DNA of 64,000 bases from Vibrio europaeus. GTDB taxonomy: Bacteria; Pseudomonadota; Gammaproteobacteria; Enterobacterales; Vibrionaceae. Both the position numbers and the translations under genes were made by a program. Every line of letters starts with the position of its first letter. Within the stretch, counting starts at the first letter, position 1. Under the pieces are notes generated by a model that made no database searches, had not been told where the DNA came from, and was given only the letters and a program-made list of their open reading frames with translations. Below, piece by piece: positions 36,092 to 43,884 of the stretch. The stretch is from NCBI RefSeq assembly GCF_001695575.1, contig NZ_LUAX01000007.1, positions 1 to 64,000 on the forward strand, in the 5' to 3' direction.

Positions 36092-37380
36092 GAATCCGAT
36101 CCTTGGTTACTAATGTTAAATTGACTGGAATTTTGTGGCGCGTTTTTAAGCTGTTGAGTTACCAGCCTTAATGCCAGATCGAAGCGGTACAACATGTCAT
36201 CACTGGTTTCCCTATCGATGAGCAAACCCGGTTTTAGTTGAAGAACTGACGGATTGAAAGAGGATAAAATTGCCCAAACGCCCTGCTTGTAGAGTTCACC
36301 CATGATATGAAGCGCGCCTTCTGGATGATTAAATTCCAAGCCAAACACTAGGCCACATTGACGGATGCCAATGAAGAAATCTGGGTAACGAGCCCGTAGG
36401 CGATCTAACCCCTCTCGAATATACAGAGAGCTATGTTCAACGGAGAGCTGAGTCTCTGGTCGCGTGGTTATCTCTAAAACTTTGCTCGCCACAACACAAC
36501 CTAGTTCTGAACCGCCGTAAGTGGACACATGCCCAAACCCGTTCTCGTTGAGCCATTGGCCCGCTTTTTCAGACAACAGAGCTGCCGCTATTGGGTAGAT
36601 CCCACCACCGATGCCTTTACCAGTAATAATAATATCGGGCGTAACGCCATAGGTTTGCACCGCCCACAATTGACCTGTACGCATCAGGCCTGTCTGAACT
36701 TCATCAGCAATGTAAAAAACATTGTATTTGTCACACAGCGCCCGAACACCTTGCAAATAGCCTGCATCTGGCATAACAAACCCTGCCGTTGCTGGAATGG
36801 TTTCGAGTATCACTGCCGCCACATCTTGTTGTGCCAAAACTTGTTCAAGCGACGCTAAGTCATTGAATGGCACGCGCTGGGAGTCTTGTGCTGAGGGTTC
36901 ACAATTAAAGTATTTTGCGTTCACCTCATCACCGACTTGTAATGAGTAGCCAGTATGGCCGTGATAGGCCTGATTTACTGAAACGATCTTTTTCTTTTTG
37001 GTCGCTTGGCGCACAGTTTTTACCGCAATATCAATTGCTTCACTGCCGCTGGTCGCAAACACGCAATAACTCATACCCGGAGATAGCTCGACCAAGGTTT
37101 TAGCTAAACTTGCACGTTGGCTCGAAGGGAAATGATGGTTACCCGCATCAAACTCGGCTGTTGCTTGGTTAAGTGCATCGATGACTTCTGGGTGTCGGTG
37201 ACCAAGATTAAATGTCCCACCATTTAGGTGCATGTCGATAAACTTACGCCCATCCATATCATAGATGAAGTACCCTTCACGCTTGCCTATAACTAGGTCA
37301 ATCCCCCACTTCTGCCAGTCTCTGGTTTTCGCCGGATTCCAATACTGTTCCGAGTCCCTTACAACCTGCTGCTTATCCAT
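36088..37380 (-). CDS. Class III PLP enzyme, probable amino-alcohol-phosphate phospho-lyase
   Basis: 430 residues from the ATG at 37380, which has AGGGA upstream; a start 27 bases earlier lacks one. Fold type I PLP enzyme of aminotransferase class III. Lys255 (IITGKGIGGG) binds PLP, Asp226 (ADEVQTG) contacts the ring nitrogen, and SGSEAIDIA binds the phosphate. Relatives include true transaminases and the ethanolamine-phosphate and phosphohydroxylysine phospho-lyases. The adjacent APH-type kinase and acyl-CoA-forming aldehyde dehydrogenase favour the phospho-lyase reaction (amino-alcohol phosphate to aldehyde, ammonia and phosphate). First gene of the shell operon. Confidence 0.78.
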   Translation of the reverse strand: MDKQQVVRDSEQYWNPAKTRDWQKWGIDLVIGKREGYFIYDMDGRKFIDMHLNGGTFNLGHRHPEVIDALNQATAEFDAGNHHFPSSQRASLAKTLVELSPGMSYCVFATSGSEAIDIAVKTVRQATKKKKIVSVNQAYHGHTGYSLQVGDEVNAKYFNCEPSAQDSQRVPFNDLASLEQVLAQQDVAAVILETIPATAGFVMPDAGYLQGVRALCDKYNVFYIADEVQTGLMRTGQLWAVQTYGVTPDIIITGKGIGGGIYPIAAALLSEKAGQWLNENGFGHVSTYGGSELGCVVASKVLEITTRPETQLSVEHSSLYIREGLDRLRARYPDFFIGIRQCGLVFGLEFNHPEGALHIMGELYKQGVWAILSSFNPSVLQLKPGLLIDRETSDDMLYRFDLALRLVTQQLKNAPQNSSQFNISNQGSDS

Positions 37381-37493
37381 TACACATCCCTGTTTAATTG
37401 CGCTCATTACAAGTCATTGATTTGCGGTAACTTTCAAAATCACATCCATGCAAGCCTCACACTTTGTTGCATTTTTGTTGTCTTAATGTTGCC

Positions 37494-37521
37494 TACAAAC
37501 TCGAATATAGTCTAGTTTGTA
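37494..37521. promoter_or_regulatory. Inverted repeat in the divergent microcompartment promoter, candidate operator
   Basis: TACAAACT-(12 bp)-AGTTTGTA is a perfect 8-bp inverted repeat between the PLP-enzyme start (37380) and the kinase start (37601). It covers a TATAGT sequence that could be a -10 element of the kinase promoter. Size and symmetry suit a TetR-type dimer. Assignment to the local TetR protein is inference. Confidence 0.5.
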
Positions 37522-37600
37522 TTTCCGAAGCAACGACTTTTACGTAAGTTCGTCGCAACTACGTGATTTATGTCAATACAGTGTTAATGGAGTGATAAAG

Positions 37601-38623
37601 ATGGATTTTTACGATTTGGAGTTAGATCAACAACTTGAACACCTGTGCGAGATTGCGTTGAACGCGCTGCCCCACTGGAGCTTAGACAGTGAATCAACAG
37701 TGACGGCGGTTAAACACCGCGAGAACGCAGTTTTTAAAGTCGTTACCCCAGAAAAAGTTTGCTACGCACTGCGTGTTCACCGATTGGATTACCATACTGA
37801 TGCCGAACTTCAATCTGAGATGCAGTGGATGAATGCCATGCGCGAAAGGGGGGTCATGACACCAAAACCAATACTCAGCGCCCAAGGGCAATATGTTGAA
37901 GTGGTAACCAGCACTTTCCTACCAGAAGGTCGACAAGTTGACATGTTGGAATGGATCGACTGTCAACCACTCGGCTCAATTGAAGACGGAATTGATAACA
38001 CAGAGCAGTATAAAATGGTTGGCCAATTGATGGCCAAGTTACATTCAGAAACCGAAAAATGGCCTCTGCCGGAAAACTTTACTCGTGCCCATTGGGATGT
38101 TGACGGTTTACTGGGTAAAAACCCGCTTTGGGGGCGTGCTTGGGATCATGAAGACTTGACGCCAGAACAGCGAGTCTTGATCATTGAAGCTCGCGATCAA
38201 GGGCGGAAAGTACTCTCCTCAATTCCTAAACAAGCGCCACAATATGGCCTTATCCATTGTGATTTTTTACCTGAAAATCTACTTGTTGATGGTTCTGGTC
38301 AGATTCATTTGATCGATTTTGATGATGCAGGATTTGGCTATCATATGTTTGATATCGCCACTACCGTATTTTGGTTTATGGGCGACGAGTCATTTGACGA
38401 TATTGTTGCTCAGTTTCTAGAAGGCTATGAATCCGTTCGCCAACTCCCCGAGGAGCAAAAAGAACTGCTACCTTGGTTCCTACTGATCCGTGGTATGGCC
38501 TATCTTGGTTGGGGCCAAACTCGTAGTGAGACCGATGTGGCGAAAGAGATGTTCGCACCGGTATTAGAGGCCGTAACGCACCTTGCAACTATGTTGCTAC
38601 AGCCAAGCGAAGAGCTTGCATAA
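37601..38623 (+). CDS. APH/choline-kinase-family small-molecule kinase, probable amino-alcohol kinase
   Basis: 340 residues from the ATG at 37601 (GGAG upstream); an upstream in-frame start would add 28 residues through the promoter. Aminoglycoside-phosphotransferase fold. The N-lobe is at about 30-115. The catalytic loop is HCDFLPENLL (His219, Asp221, Asn226), and the metal site LIDFDDAGFG begins at Asp239. The family phosphorylates hydroxyls of choline, ethanolamine, hydroxylysine, homoserine or aminopropanol. Divergence from a class III PLP enzyme matches the known kinase plus phospho-lyase pairs (hydroxylysine in mammals, aminopropanol in the RMM microcompartment). Not an antibiotic-resistance gene by context. 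Confidence 0.8.
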   Translation: MDFYDLELDQQLEHLCEIALNALPHWSLDSESTVTAVKHRENAVFKVVTPEKVCYALRVHRLDYHTDAELQSEMQWMNAMRERGVMTPKPILSAQGQYVEVVTSTFLPEGRQVDMLEWIDCQPLGSIEDGIDNTEQYKMVGQLMAKLHSETEKWPLPENFTRAHWDVDGLLGKNPLWGRAWDHEDLTPEQRVLIIEARDQGRKVLSSIPKQAPQYGLIHCDFLPENLLVDGSGQIHLIDFDDAGFGYHMFDIATTVFWFMGDESFDDIVAQFLEGYESVRQLPEEQKELLPWFLLIRGMAYLGWGQTRSETDVAKEMFAPVLEAVTHLATMLLQPSEELA

Positions 38624-38648
38624 GCCTAAATAGAAAGGTGGGATTAAA

Positions 38649-38674
38649 AAAGCGAGCTAATACTAGCTCGCTTT
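38649..38674 (+). terminator. Terminator of the kinase gene
   Basis: AAAGCGAGCT-AATACT-AGCTCGCTTT, a perfect 10-bp stem, 25 bp after the stop. The T tract is short. Confidence 0.75.
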
Positions 38675-38767
38675 GCGGTTAACTTAATCTCATTATCGAC
38701 TTTTACCCTTTACTCTCCCTCAATTCCCCTTACAATTGTGCCAAGTTTGAATTTCAAGGTTAGTTCT

Positions 38768-39703
38768 ATGTCTATCCAATGGTTTCCGGGCCATATGCAC
38801 AAGGCTCAAAAAGAGATTGCTGAAGCGATCCCTCAAATCGATGTGATTATCGAGGTGCTTGACGCTCGTATTCCTTTTAGTAGCGAAAACCCGATGATTG
38901 CTGAGTTAAAGGGTGATAAGCCAGTTGTAAAAGTGCTCAATAAACGCGATCTTGCCGATCCTGAATTGACTCAACTTTGGATTGACCATTTTGAGAAGGA
39001 GCACAATGTAAAAGCAATTGCGATTACCACCTCTCAGCCACACGAAGTGCAGAAGATCATGGAGTTGGTACGTAAGCTTGCGCCGCACCGTGAAGAGATT
39101 GGTAAAAACATTCGCACCATGATTATGGGTATCCCGAATGTAGGTAAATCGACCATTATCAACTCACTGGCTGGTCGTACTATCGCTGTTACTGGTAACC
39201 AACCTGCGGTAACGCGTCGTCAGCAGCGCATCAACCTGCAAAATGGTATTGTGCTTTCTGACACGCCGGGAATCCTGTGGCCAAAAGTGGAAAACCCGCA
39301 CAGTGGCTTCCGCCTTGCTGCCACTGGCGCGGTAAAAGATACCGCAATGGAATACGATGAAGTTGCTTTCTACACAGTAGAGTACCTAGCGAAAGCTTAC
39401 CCACAGCGCTTACAAGAACGTTATGAGATTGAAGAACTTCCGGAAAGTGACATAGAACTGATGGAAGAGATTGGTCGCAGACGCGGTGCATTGCGTTCCG
39501 GCGGTCGAGTAGACTTACACAAATGTTCGGAAATTCTACTCCACGAGTTACGTAACGGTACACTTGGACAAATCACGCTTGAGCTACCTGAGATGATTAC
39601 TCAAGAGCTTATCGAAGTTGAACTAGAAGCGGCTCGAAAAGCAGAAGAGAAAGCGAAGAAGAAAGAAGAACGTCGCAAGCGGTATCTTAAAAACAAACGC
39701 TAA
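38768..39703 (+). CDS. rbgA: Ribosome-biogenesis GTPase, YlqF/RbgA family
   Basis: 311 residues from the ATG at 38768, the canonical MSIQWFPGHMHKA start. A circularly permuted GTPase: NKRD (G4, about 56) comes before the Walker A GIPNVGKST (about 124) and DTPG (about 170). The N-terminal FPGHMxKA motif is diagnostic of the family. The C-terminal tail is a lysine/glutamate-rich helix (EKAKKKEERRKRY) for rRNA contact. By family it assists assembly of the large ribosomal subunit. Confidence 0.9.
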   Translation: MSIQWFPGHMHKAQKEIAEAIPQIDVIIEVLDARIPFSSENPMIAELKGDKPVVKVLNKRDLADPELTQLWIDHFEKEHNVKAIAITTSQPHEVQKIMELVRKLAPHREEIGKNIRTMIMGIPNVGKSTIINSLAGRTIAVTGNQPAVTRRQQRINLQNGIVLSDTPGILWPKVENPHSGFRLAATGAVKDTAMEYDEVAFYTVEYLAKAYPQRLQERYEIEELPESDIELMEEIGRRRGALRSGGRVDLHKCSEILLHELRNGTLGQITLELPEMITQELIEVELEAARKAEEKAKKKEERRKRYLKNKR

Positions 39704-39710
39704 TTTGACT

Positions 39711-39738
39711 AAGGGCAGTGATTACACTGCCCTTTTTT
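39711..39738 (+). terminator. Terminator of rbgA
   Basis: AAGGGCAGTG-ATTA-CACTGCCCTT, a perfect 10-bp stem followed by four further T. Confidence 0.88.
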
Positions 39739-39785
39739 GTAGCCTATTGTTATAGTGTAACAAAAAGAGCAAGAGAGTATTTTTG

Positions 39786-40766
39786 ATGAGCATACCAACT
39801 AATATCATCACTGGATTCCTAGGTACAGGTAAAACGACTGCTATCCTTAATCTTCTTAAAGAAAAGCCTAAAGGTGAACGCTGGGCGGTGCTCGTTAATG
39901 AGTTTGGCGAAATTGGCATCGATGGCGCCATGTTGACCGATCAAGGCGCTCTCATTAAAGAAGTGCCTGGCGGATGTATGTGCTGCGCGGCGGGTGTCCC
40001 TATGTCTGTCGCGATTACTGCGCTTTTAAGAACAAAACCCGACAGATTGATTGTTGAGCCAACAGGCTTAGGGCACGCACATAAAGTATTAGCGACGCTA
40101 ACCTCTAGCCAGTTCTCAGACTATATCGATTTACGAGCAACGATTGGTCTGGTCGACCCTAGAAACCTAACCAAAGATAAGTACCTGAAAAATCAAAACT
40201 TCACTGACCAATTGGCCATTTCTGATATTGTCATCGGCAACAAAGTCGATCAGTGTCATGTCAGCGATATTGATGCCTTCAATGACTGGGTAACCGATCA
40301 AACGCCACCAAAAGTGTTCAGCCAGTTAGTTAAACAGGGCAACTTCCCTATCGAACTATTAGACTCTCCGCGTCGCGACCATTCAGTCTCAACCGAAGTC
40401 GCTGCACATCACCATGAGCACGCCGAGTTAGAGCCTCAGTTCGCTTTAGCGCCTGATCAAACCTATGTACGTAAAGAAAACAAAGGCCAAGGTTACTTTA
40501 GTTGTGGTTGGATTTTTGGAGCGGAAGTGGTTTTCAACTTTGACGAGCTGTTTTCTGTGCTCTCTGATCTCACCGCTGAACGGGTTAAAGGGGTGTTAAA
40601 CACCACAAATGGTTGTTTTGCTTTCAATGTTAGCAATGGCGTTGTGTCGGTCAACGAGATGTCTTTAGAAGGGTTTGAGAGCCGTTTGGAAGTGATCGAC
40701 AACCAACTACTGCCTTGGGACCAACTGGAAGATGTTTTAAAACAAATCTCCAACCTAGAAAAATAA
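39786..40766 (+). CDS. G3E-family GTPase (CobW/YeiR-type metal chaperone)
   Basis: 326 residues from the ATG at 39786. Walker A GFLGTGKTT (about 9-17), the metal-binding GGCMCC (CxCC, about 64), EPTGLGH, and NKVD for guanine. A histidine-rich stretch HHHEHAE (about 205) precedes the C-terminal CobW_C domain. These features fit the zinc-binding YeiR subgroup, which delivers Zn2+ using GTP hydrolysis. No Zur-like box is evident, and the neighbours do not concern zinc. Confidence 0.85.
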   Translation: MSIPTNIITGFLGTGKTTAILNLLKEKPKGERWAVLVNEFGEIGIDGAMLTDQGALIKEVPGGCMCCAAGVPMSVAITALLRTKPDRLIVEPTGLGHAHKVLATLTSSQFSDYIDLRATIGLVDPRNLTKDKYLKNQNFTDQLAISDIVIGNKVDQCHVSDIDAFNDWVTDQTPPKVFSQLVKQGNFPIELLDSPRRDHSVSTEVAAHHHEHAELEPQFALAPDQTYVRKENKGQGYFSCGWIFGAEVVFNFDELFSVLSDLTAERVKGVLNTTNGCFAFNVSNGVVSVNEMSLEGFESRLEVIDNQLLPWDQLEDVLKQISNLEK

Positions 40767-41185
40767 CTCACCCTCTACACGACAAAAGGCGCACCATTAA
40801 GTGCGCCCTATCCCTCGTTACTCAATCGTGAGTTTGCGAATCAGGAGGTCATTATGTTGCGACCTGATAAAAAACGAGGCTTTCAATTTTACTGTTGAAT
40901 CCATCCAAATTGTAGGTAAGGCGACATTTCCTCCATGCGGGTCGATTCAAATTGCCTTACCTCTTAACTATGGTTCAAATCAGTGATTATGCAAGGTCGT
41001 CACCCTATAGCTTGTGCTGATATTGTGATTTTCATCCAGTAATTATCCTCACAGAATATCAACCTGTCTTTTCATCTCATATTTGAAAATCAATATTCCA
41101 TTCTTATTGCTATAGTTAGCACTTCTCAGCGGTATAATTCTTACTACACCTATCGATATGCCGACTCAACGGGAGCCCCACTTTC
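40767..41185 (+). other. 419-bp leader upstream of clcA with hairpins and a 14-codon frame
   Basis: No ordinary gene. Contents in order: a GGCGCAC/GTGCGCC hairpin (40788-40807), probably the end of the preceding transcript; an AGGAGGT site (40843-40849) five bases before an ATG opening a 14-codon frame (40854-40898, MLRPDKKRGFQFYC), with the site itself able to pair with GACCTGA downstream; and an AGGTAAGGC/GCCTTACCT inverted repeat (40914-40962). About 220 bp remain before clcA, with no pattern I recognise. Confidence 0.45.
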
Positions 41186-42586
41186 ATGACCAAGAGAGAA
41201 AAATTTAAGCAATCCTTACTCGCCAAAGTACCCAAGGATGCGGTAAATCAATTTCTCTCAAAGGACAAAACGCCTATTTCTGTCTTGGCGCTTTCTTTGA
41301 TAGTAGGCATTCTAGCCGGATTGGTCGGCACCTATTTTGAAATCGCGGTTCACTTTGTTTCTGAAACTCGTACGGATTGGTTAAAAAACGAAATAGGCGG
41401 TGTGTTGCCTCTTTGGTTAGCGGCGTTTCTGATTAGTGCAGCGCTTGCTTTCATTGGCTATTACCTCGTTCATCGCTTTGCGCCCGAAGCCGCAGGCTCT
41501 GGTATACCAGAGATTGAAGGTGCGATGGATGGAATCCGCCCAGTTCGTTGGTGGCGCGTCATTCCGGTTAAATTCTTTGGTGGTATGGGTGCACTTGGCT
41601 CGGGTATGGTTCTAGGTCGCGAAGGGCCAACAGTACAAATGGGTGGCGCTATCGGGCGCATGGTGACTGATATCTTCAAAGTCAAAGATGATGATACTCG
41701 CCATTCACTGCTCGCATCAGGTGCAGCAGGCGGTTTAGCGGCGGCATTCAATGCCCCTCTGGCTGGCATTATGTTTGTTGTCGAAGAGATGCGTCCTCAA
41801 TTTCGCTACTCTTTGATCTCTATTCGAGCAGTAATCATTTCGGCTATCTCCGCCAACATTGTCTTTCGCTACATTAACGGTCAACACGCGGTGATCACCA
41901 TGCCGCAGTATGAAGCGCCCGAGCTTCCTACTCTGTGGCTGTTTCTTCTTTTAGGTGCCCTATTTGGGATATTTGGTGTCGTCTTCAACCAGCTCGTCAC
42001 TTTATCGCAAGATCTGTTTGTGAAACTTCATCGCAACGACAGAAAACGTTACTTGATCACTGGTTCTTTAATTGGTGGTTGCTTCGGAATCATGTTGCTC
42101 TATTTTCCTTCCGTTACCGGTGGCGGGATTGGTCTCATCCCAACGATTACCAACGGGGGCTATAGCGCGCAAATACTTCTGCTGCTATTTGTCGCTCGTA
42201 TTGCTACCACACTTATCTGTTTTGGTTCTGGCGCTCCCGGTGGCATTTTTGCGCCTATGTTGGCTTTAGGCACTTTATTCGGTTATGCGTTTGGCTTGAT
42301 TGCACAGGGCCTGTTACCGGATCTCAATATTACTCCGGGCATGTTTGCCATTGCTGGAATGGGCGCTTTGTTTGCGGCGACTGTTCGTGCACCGATAACC
42401 GGAATCTTGTTAGTTATAGAGATGACCAATAACTACTATCTGATCCTTCCTCTCATCATTACCAGTTTAGGTGCAGTGATTTTTGCACAACTGCTTGGTG
42501 GGCAGCCAATCTATAGCCAACTGCTTCATCGAACCCTAAAAAATGAGAAGTTGAGACAGAAAGATCTCCCATCAGATACCGAATGA
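41186..42586 (+). CDS. clcA: ClC-type chloride/proton antiporter
   Basis: 466 residues with about 18 membrane helices. The selectivity motifs of the family are present: GSGIPEIEG (the SerCen loop, about 107), GREGPTVQ with the external gating glutamate (about 148) and GGIFAPMLALG (about 355). The internal proton glutamate is plausible at VVEEMRPQF. These features indicate a 2 Cl-/H+ exchanger rather than a channel. It is used for extreme acid resistance in enterobacteria and vibrios. GGGAG lies 10 bases before the ATG. Confidence 0.92.
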   Translation: MTKREKFKQSLLAKVPKDAVNQFLSKDKTPISVLALSLIVGILAGLVGTYFEIAVHFVSETRTDWLKNEIGGVLPLWLAAFLISAALAFIGYYLVHRFAPEAAGSGIPEIEGAMDGIRPVRWWRVIPVKFFGGMGALGSGMVLGREGPTVQMGGAIGRMVTDIFKVKDDDTRHSLLASGAAGGLAAAFNAPLAGIMFVVEEMRPQFRYSLISIRAVIISAISANIVFRYINGQHAVITMPQYEAPELPTLWLFLLLGALFGIFGVVFNQLVTLSQDLFVKLHRNDRKRYLITGSLIGGCFGIMLLYFPSVTGGGIGLIPTITNGGYSAQILLLLFVARIATTLICFGSGAPGGIFAPMLALGTLFGYAFGLIAQGLLPDLNITPGMFAIAGMGALFAATVRAPITGILLVIEMTNNYYLILPLIITSLGAVIFAQLLGGQPIYSQLLHRTLKNEKLRQKDLPSDTE

Positions 42587-42652
42587 GATTTGCGTCGCAA
42601 CCGTTTGGCTTGCTATGATCGCGGCAATTAACCCCGCATCATTAAAAGATAT

Positions 42653-42680
42653 CGGCAACTTCCTAGTACTAGGGATGCCG
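42653..42680 (+). other. Hairpin upstream of the TDT transporter gene
   Basis: CGGCA-ACTT-CCTAGTACTAGG-GA-TGCCG folds into a two-part stem ending 23 bp before the TTG start. No T tract follows. It could be a leader structure or a dyad binding site; nothing further can be said. Confidence 0.4.
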
Positions 42681-42703
42681 AAAGCCGTATAAGGAAAACG
42701 TCG

Positions 42704-43675
42704 TTGAACTGGAGACGCTTTACTCAATTTCAGAGTGTCCCGCCTTCACAGGCCTCGTTAGCATTAGGTGTTATTGGACTCGGTCATGCATGGGCACTCT
42801 ATGTCCCAGAAGTTGGCGAGGTTATTAGACCTTACCTAGCTGGCTTAGGCGCAATTCTGCTGTTTCCCGTGCTAGTTAAGTATCTTACTAGTTACAGCAC
42901 CTTTATGAACGACATCCGCCACCCACTTAGCGGTAGCCTAATGGCGCCGATGAGTATGGCACTGCTAATCCTATGCGACTATTTAGCCGTAATTTCACCG
43001 ATTATTGCCTACCCTTTGTGGTTTGCCGCATTGCTCTTACACCTGACCATGATGCTCTTATTCTTCACATTTCAGTTGAAGAACTTCAAGATGAGCAACA
43101 TTGTACCAAGTTGGTTTCTCTACCCAGTTGGCGTCATTAGCAGTTCTCTCGCAGGTACTCAATTTGGTCACACGGTATTCTCTGAAACCTTGGTCAGCAT
43201 TTGCATCACCATCTATTTCTTTATGCTGCCGTTGGTACTTTATAGACTAGTCTTTGAGGGAATGTTACCTAAAAGAGCCAAGCCTACGCTCGCCATCATG
43301 GCTGCACCCGTAAACCTCACGTTAGCAACCTATTTGGTCAACTTCGAACAGCCAGATCCTATCTTAACTGGCGCTCTCGCAGGTATTGCCATCACCATGA
43401 CACTGCTTATTTACCTTTGCTACATAAGATTGATGAGGCTGCAATTTCAACCATCGATCGCTGCAGTGACCTTCCCATCGGTCATCAGTGCTATTGCAAT
43501 GCATCGACTCACGTCATTTTTTGCCGAAAATCATCCGCATTGGCATTGGTTACATAACTTTGGGCTGATTGAGTTGTCAGTAGCAACAGGTTTAGTCGCT
43601 TGGGTTGCTGCAGGGTATTTAAAAATGTATTGGCCAGAAGTCTTCACTTCGGAGATAAAAGCGAATTCGCAATAA
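42704..43675 (+). CDS. TDT-family (TehA/SLAC1-like) membrane transporter
   Basis: 323 residues, TTG start with AAGGAAAA upstream. About ten transmembrane helices in the paired arrangement of the tellurite-resistance/dicarboxylate transporter family. FxSxPxSxASLALGVIGLGHAW at the N-terminus and PLSGSLMAPMSMALL are characteristic. Members carry anions such as nitrite, chloride or malate; tellurite resistance is a property of overexpression in E. coli TehA. The neighbouring ClC gene suggests anion homeostasis, but this is only association. Confidence 0.78.
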   Translation: MNWRRFTQFQSVPPSQASLALGVIGLGHAWALYVPEVGEVIRPYLAGLGAILLFPVLVKYLTSYSTFMNDIRHPLSGSLMAPMSMALLILCDYLAVISPIIAYPLWFAALLLHLTMMLLFFTFQLKNFKMSNIVPSWFLYPVGVISSSLAGTQFGHTVFSETLVSICITIYFFMLPLVLYRLVFEGMLPKRAKPTLAIMAAPVNLTLATYLVNFEQPDPILTGALAGIAITMTLLIYLCYIRLMRLQFQPSIAAVTFPSVISAIAMHRLTSFFAENHPHWHWLHNFGLIELSVATGLVAWVAAGYLKMYWPEVFTSEIKANSQ

Positions 43676-43884
43676 TTAAAGTGTGCGAGACGGGTAATTA
43701 ACGGATTATTTATTAAGACAATTCCCCGTCAGGGTAATTATTCTTAGTCAATATACCATTGATTATAATTTTATCTGTTAGTATACGCAAGAAAATCACA
43801 TTTTATATTAGATTTATTATTCAACCATATTTATACATAGTTAGTCAGCTGGCGCTTACGACTAATAACTTAAGGCTATGTATT

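Noticed and set aside
30015..38623. Prophage or genomic island
   Set aside because: No integrase, att repeat, phage gene or tRNA junction flanks the microcompartment locus, and base composition looks like its neighbours by eye.
40801..40986. 61-codon open frame upstream of clcA
   Set aside because: It begins in a terminator-like hairpin, has no ribosome-binding site and an odd composition. The 14-codon frame with a good site in another frame is more credible.
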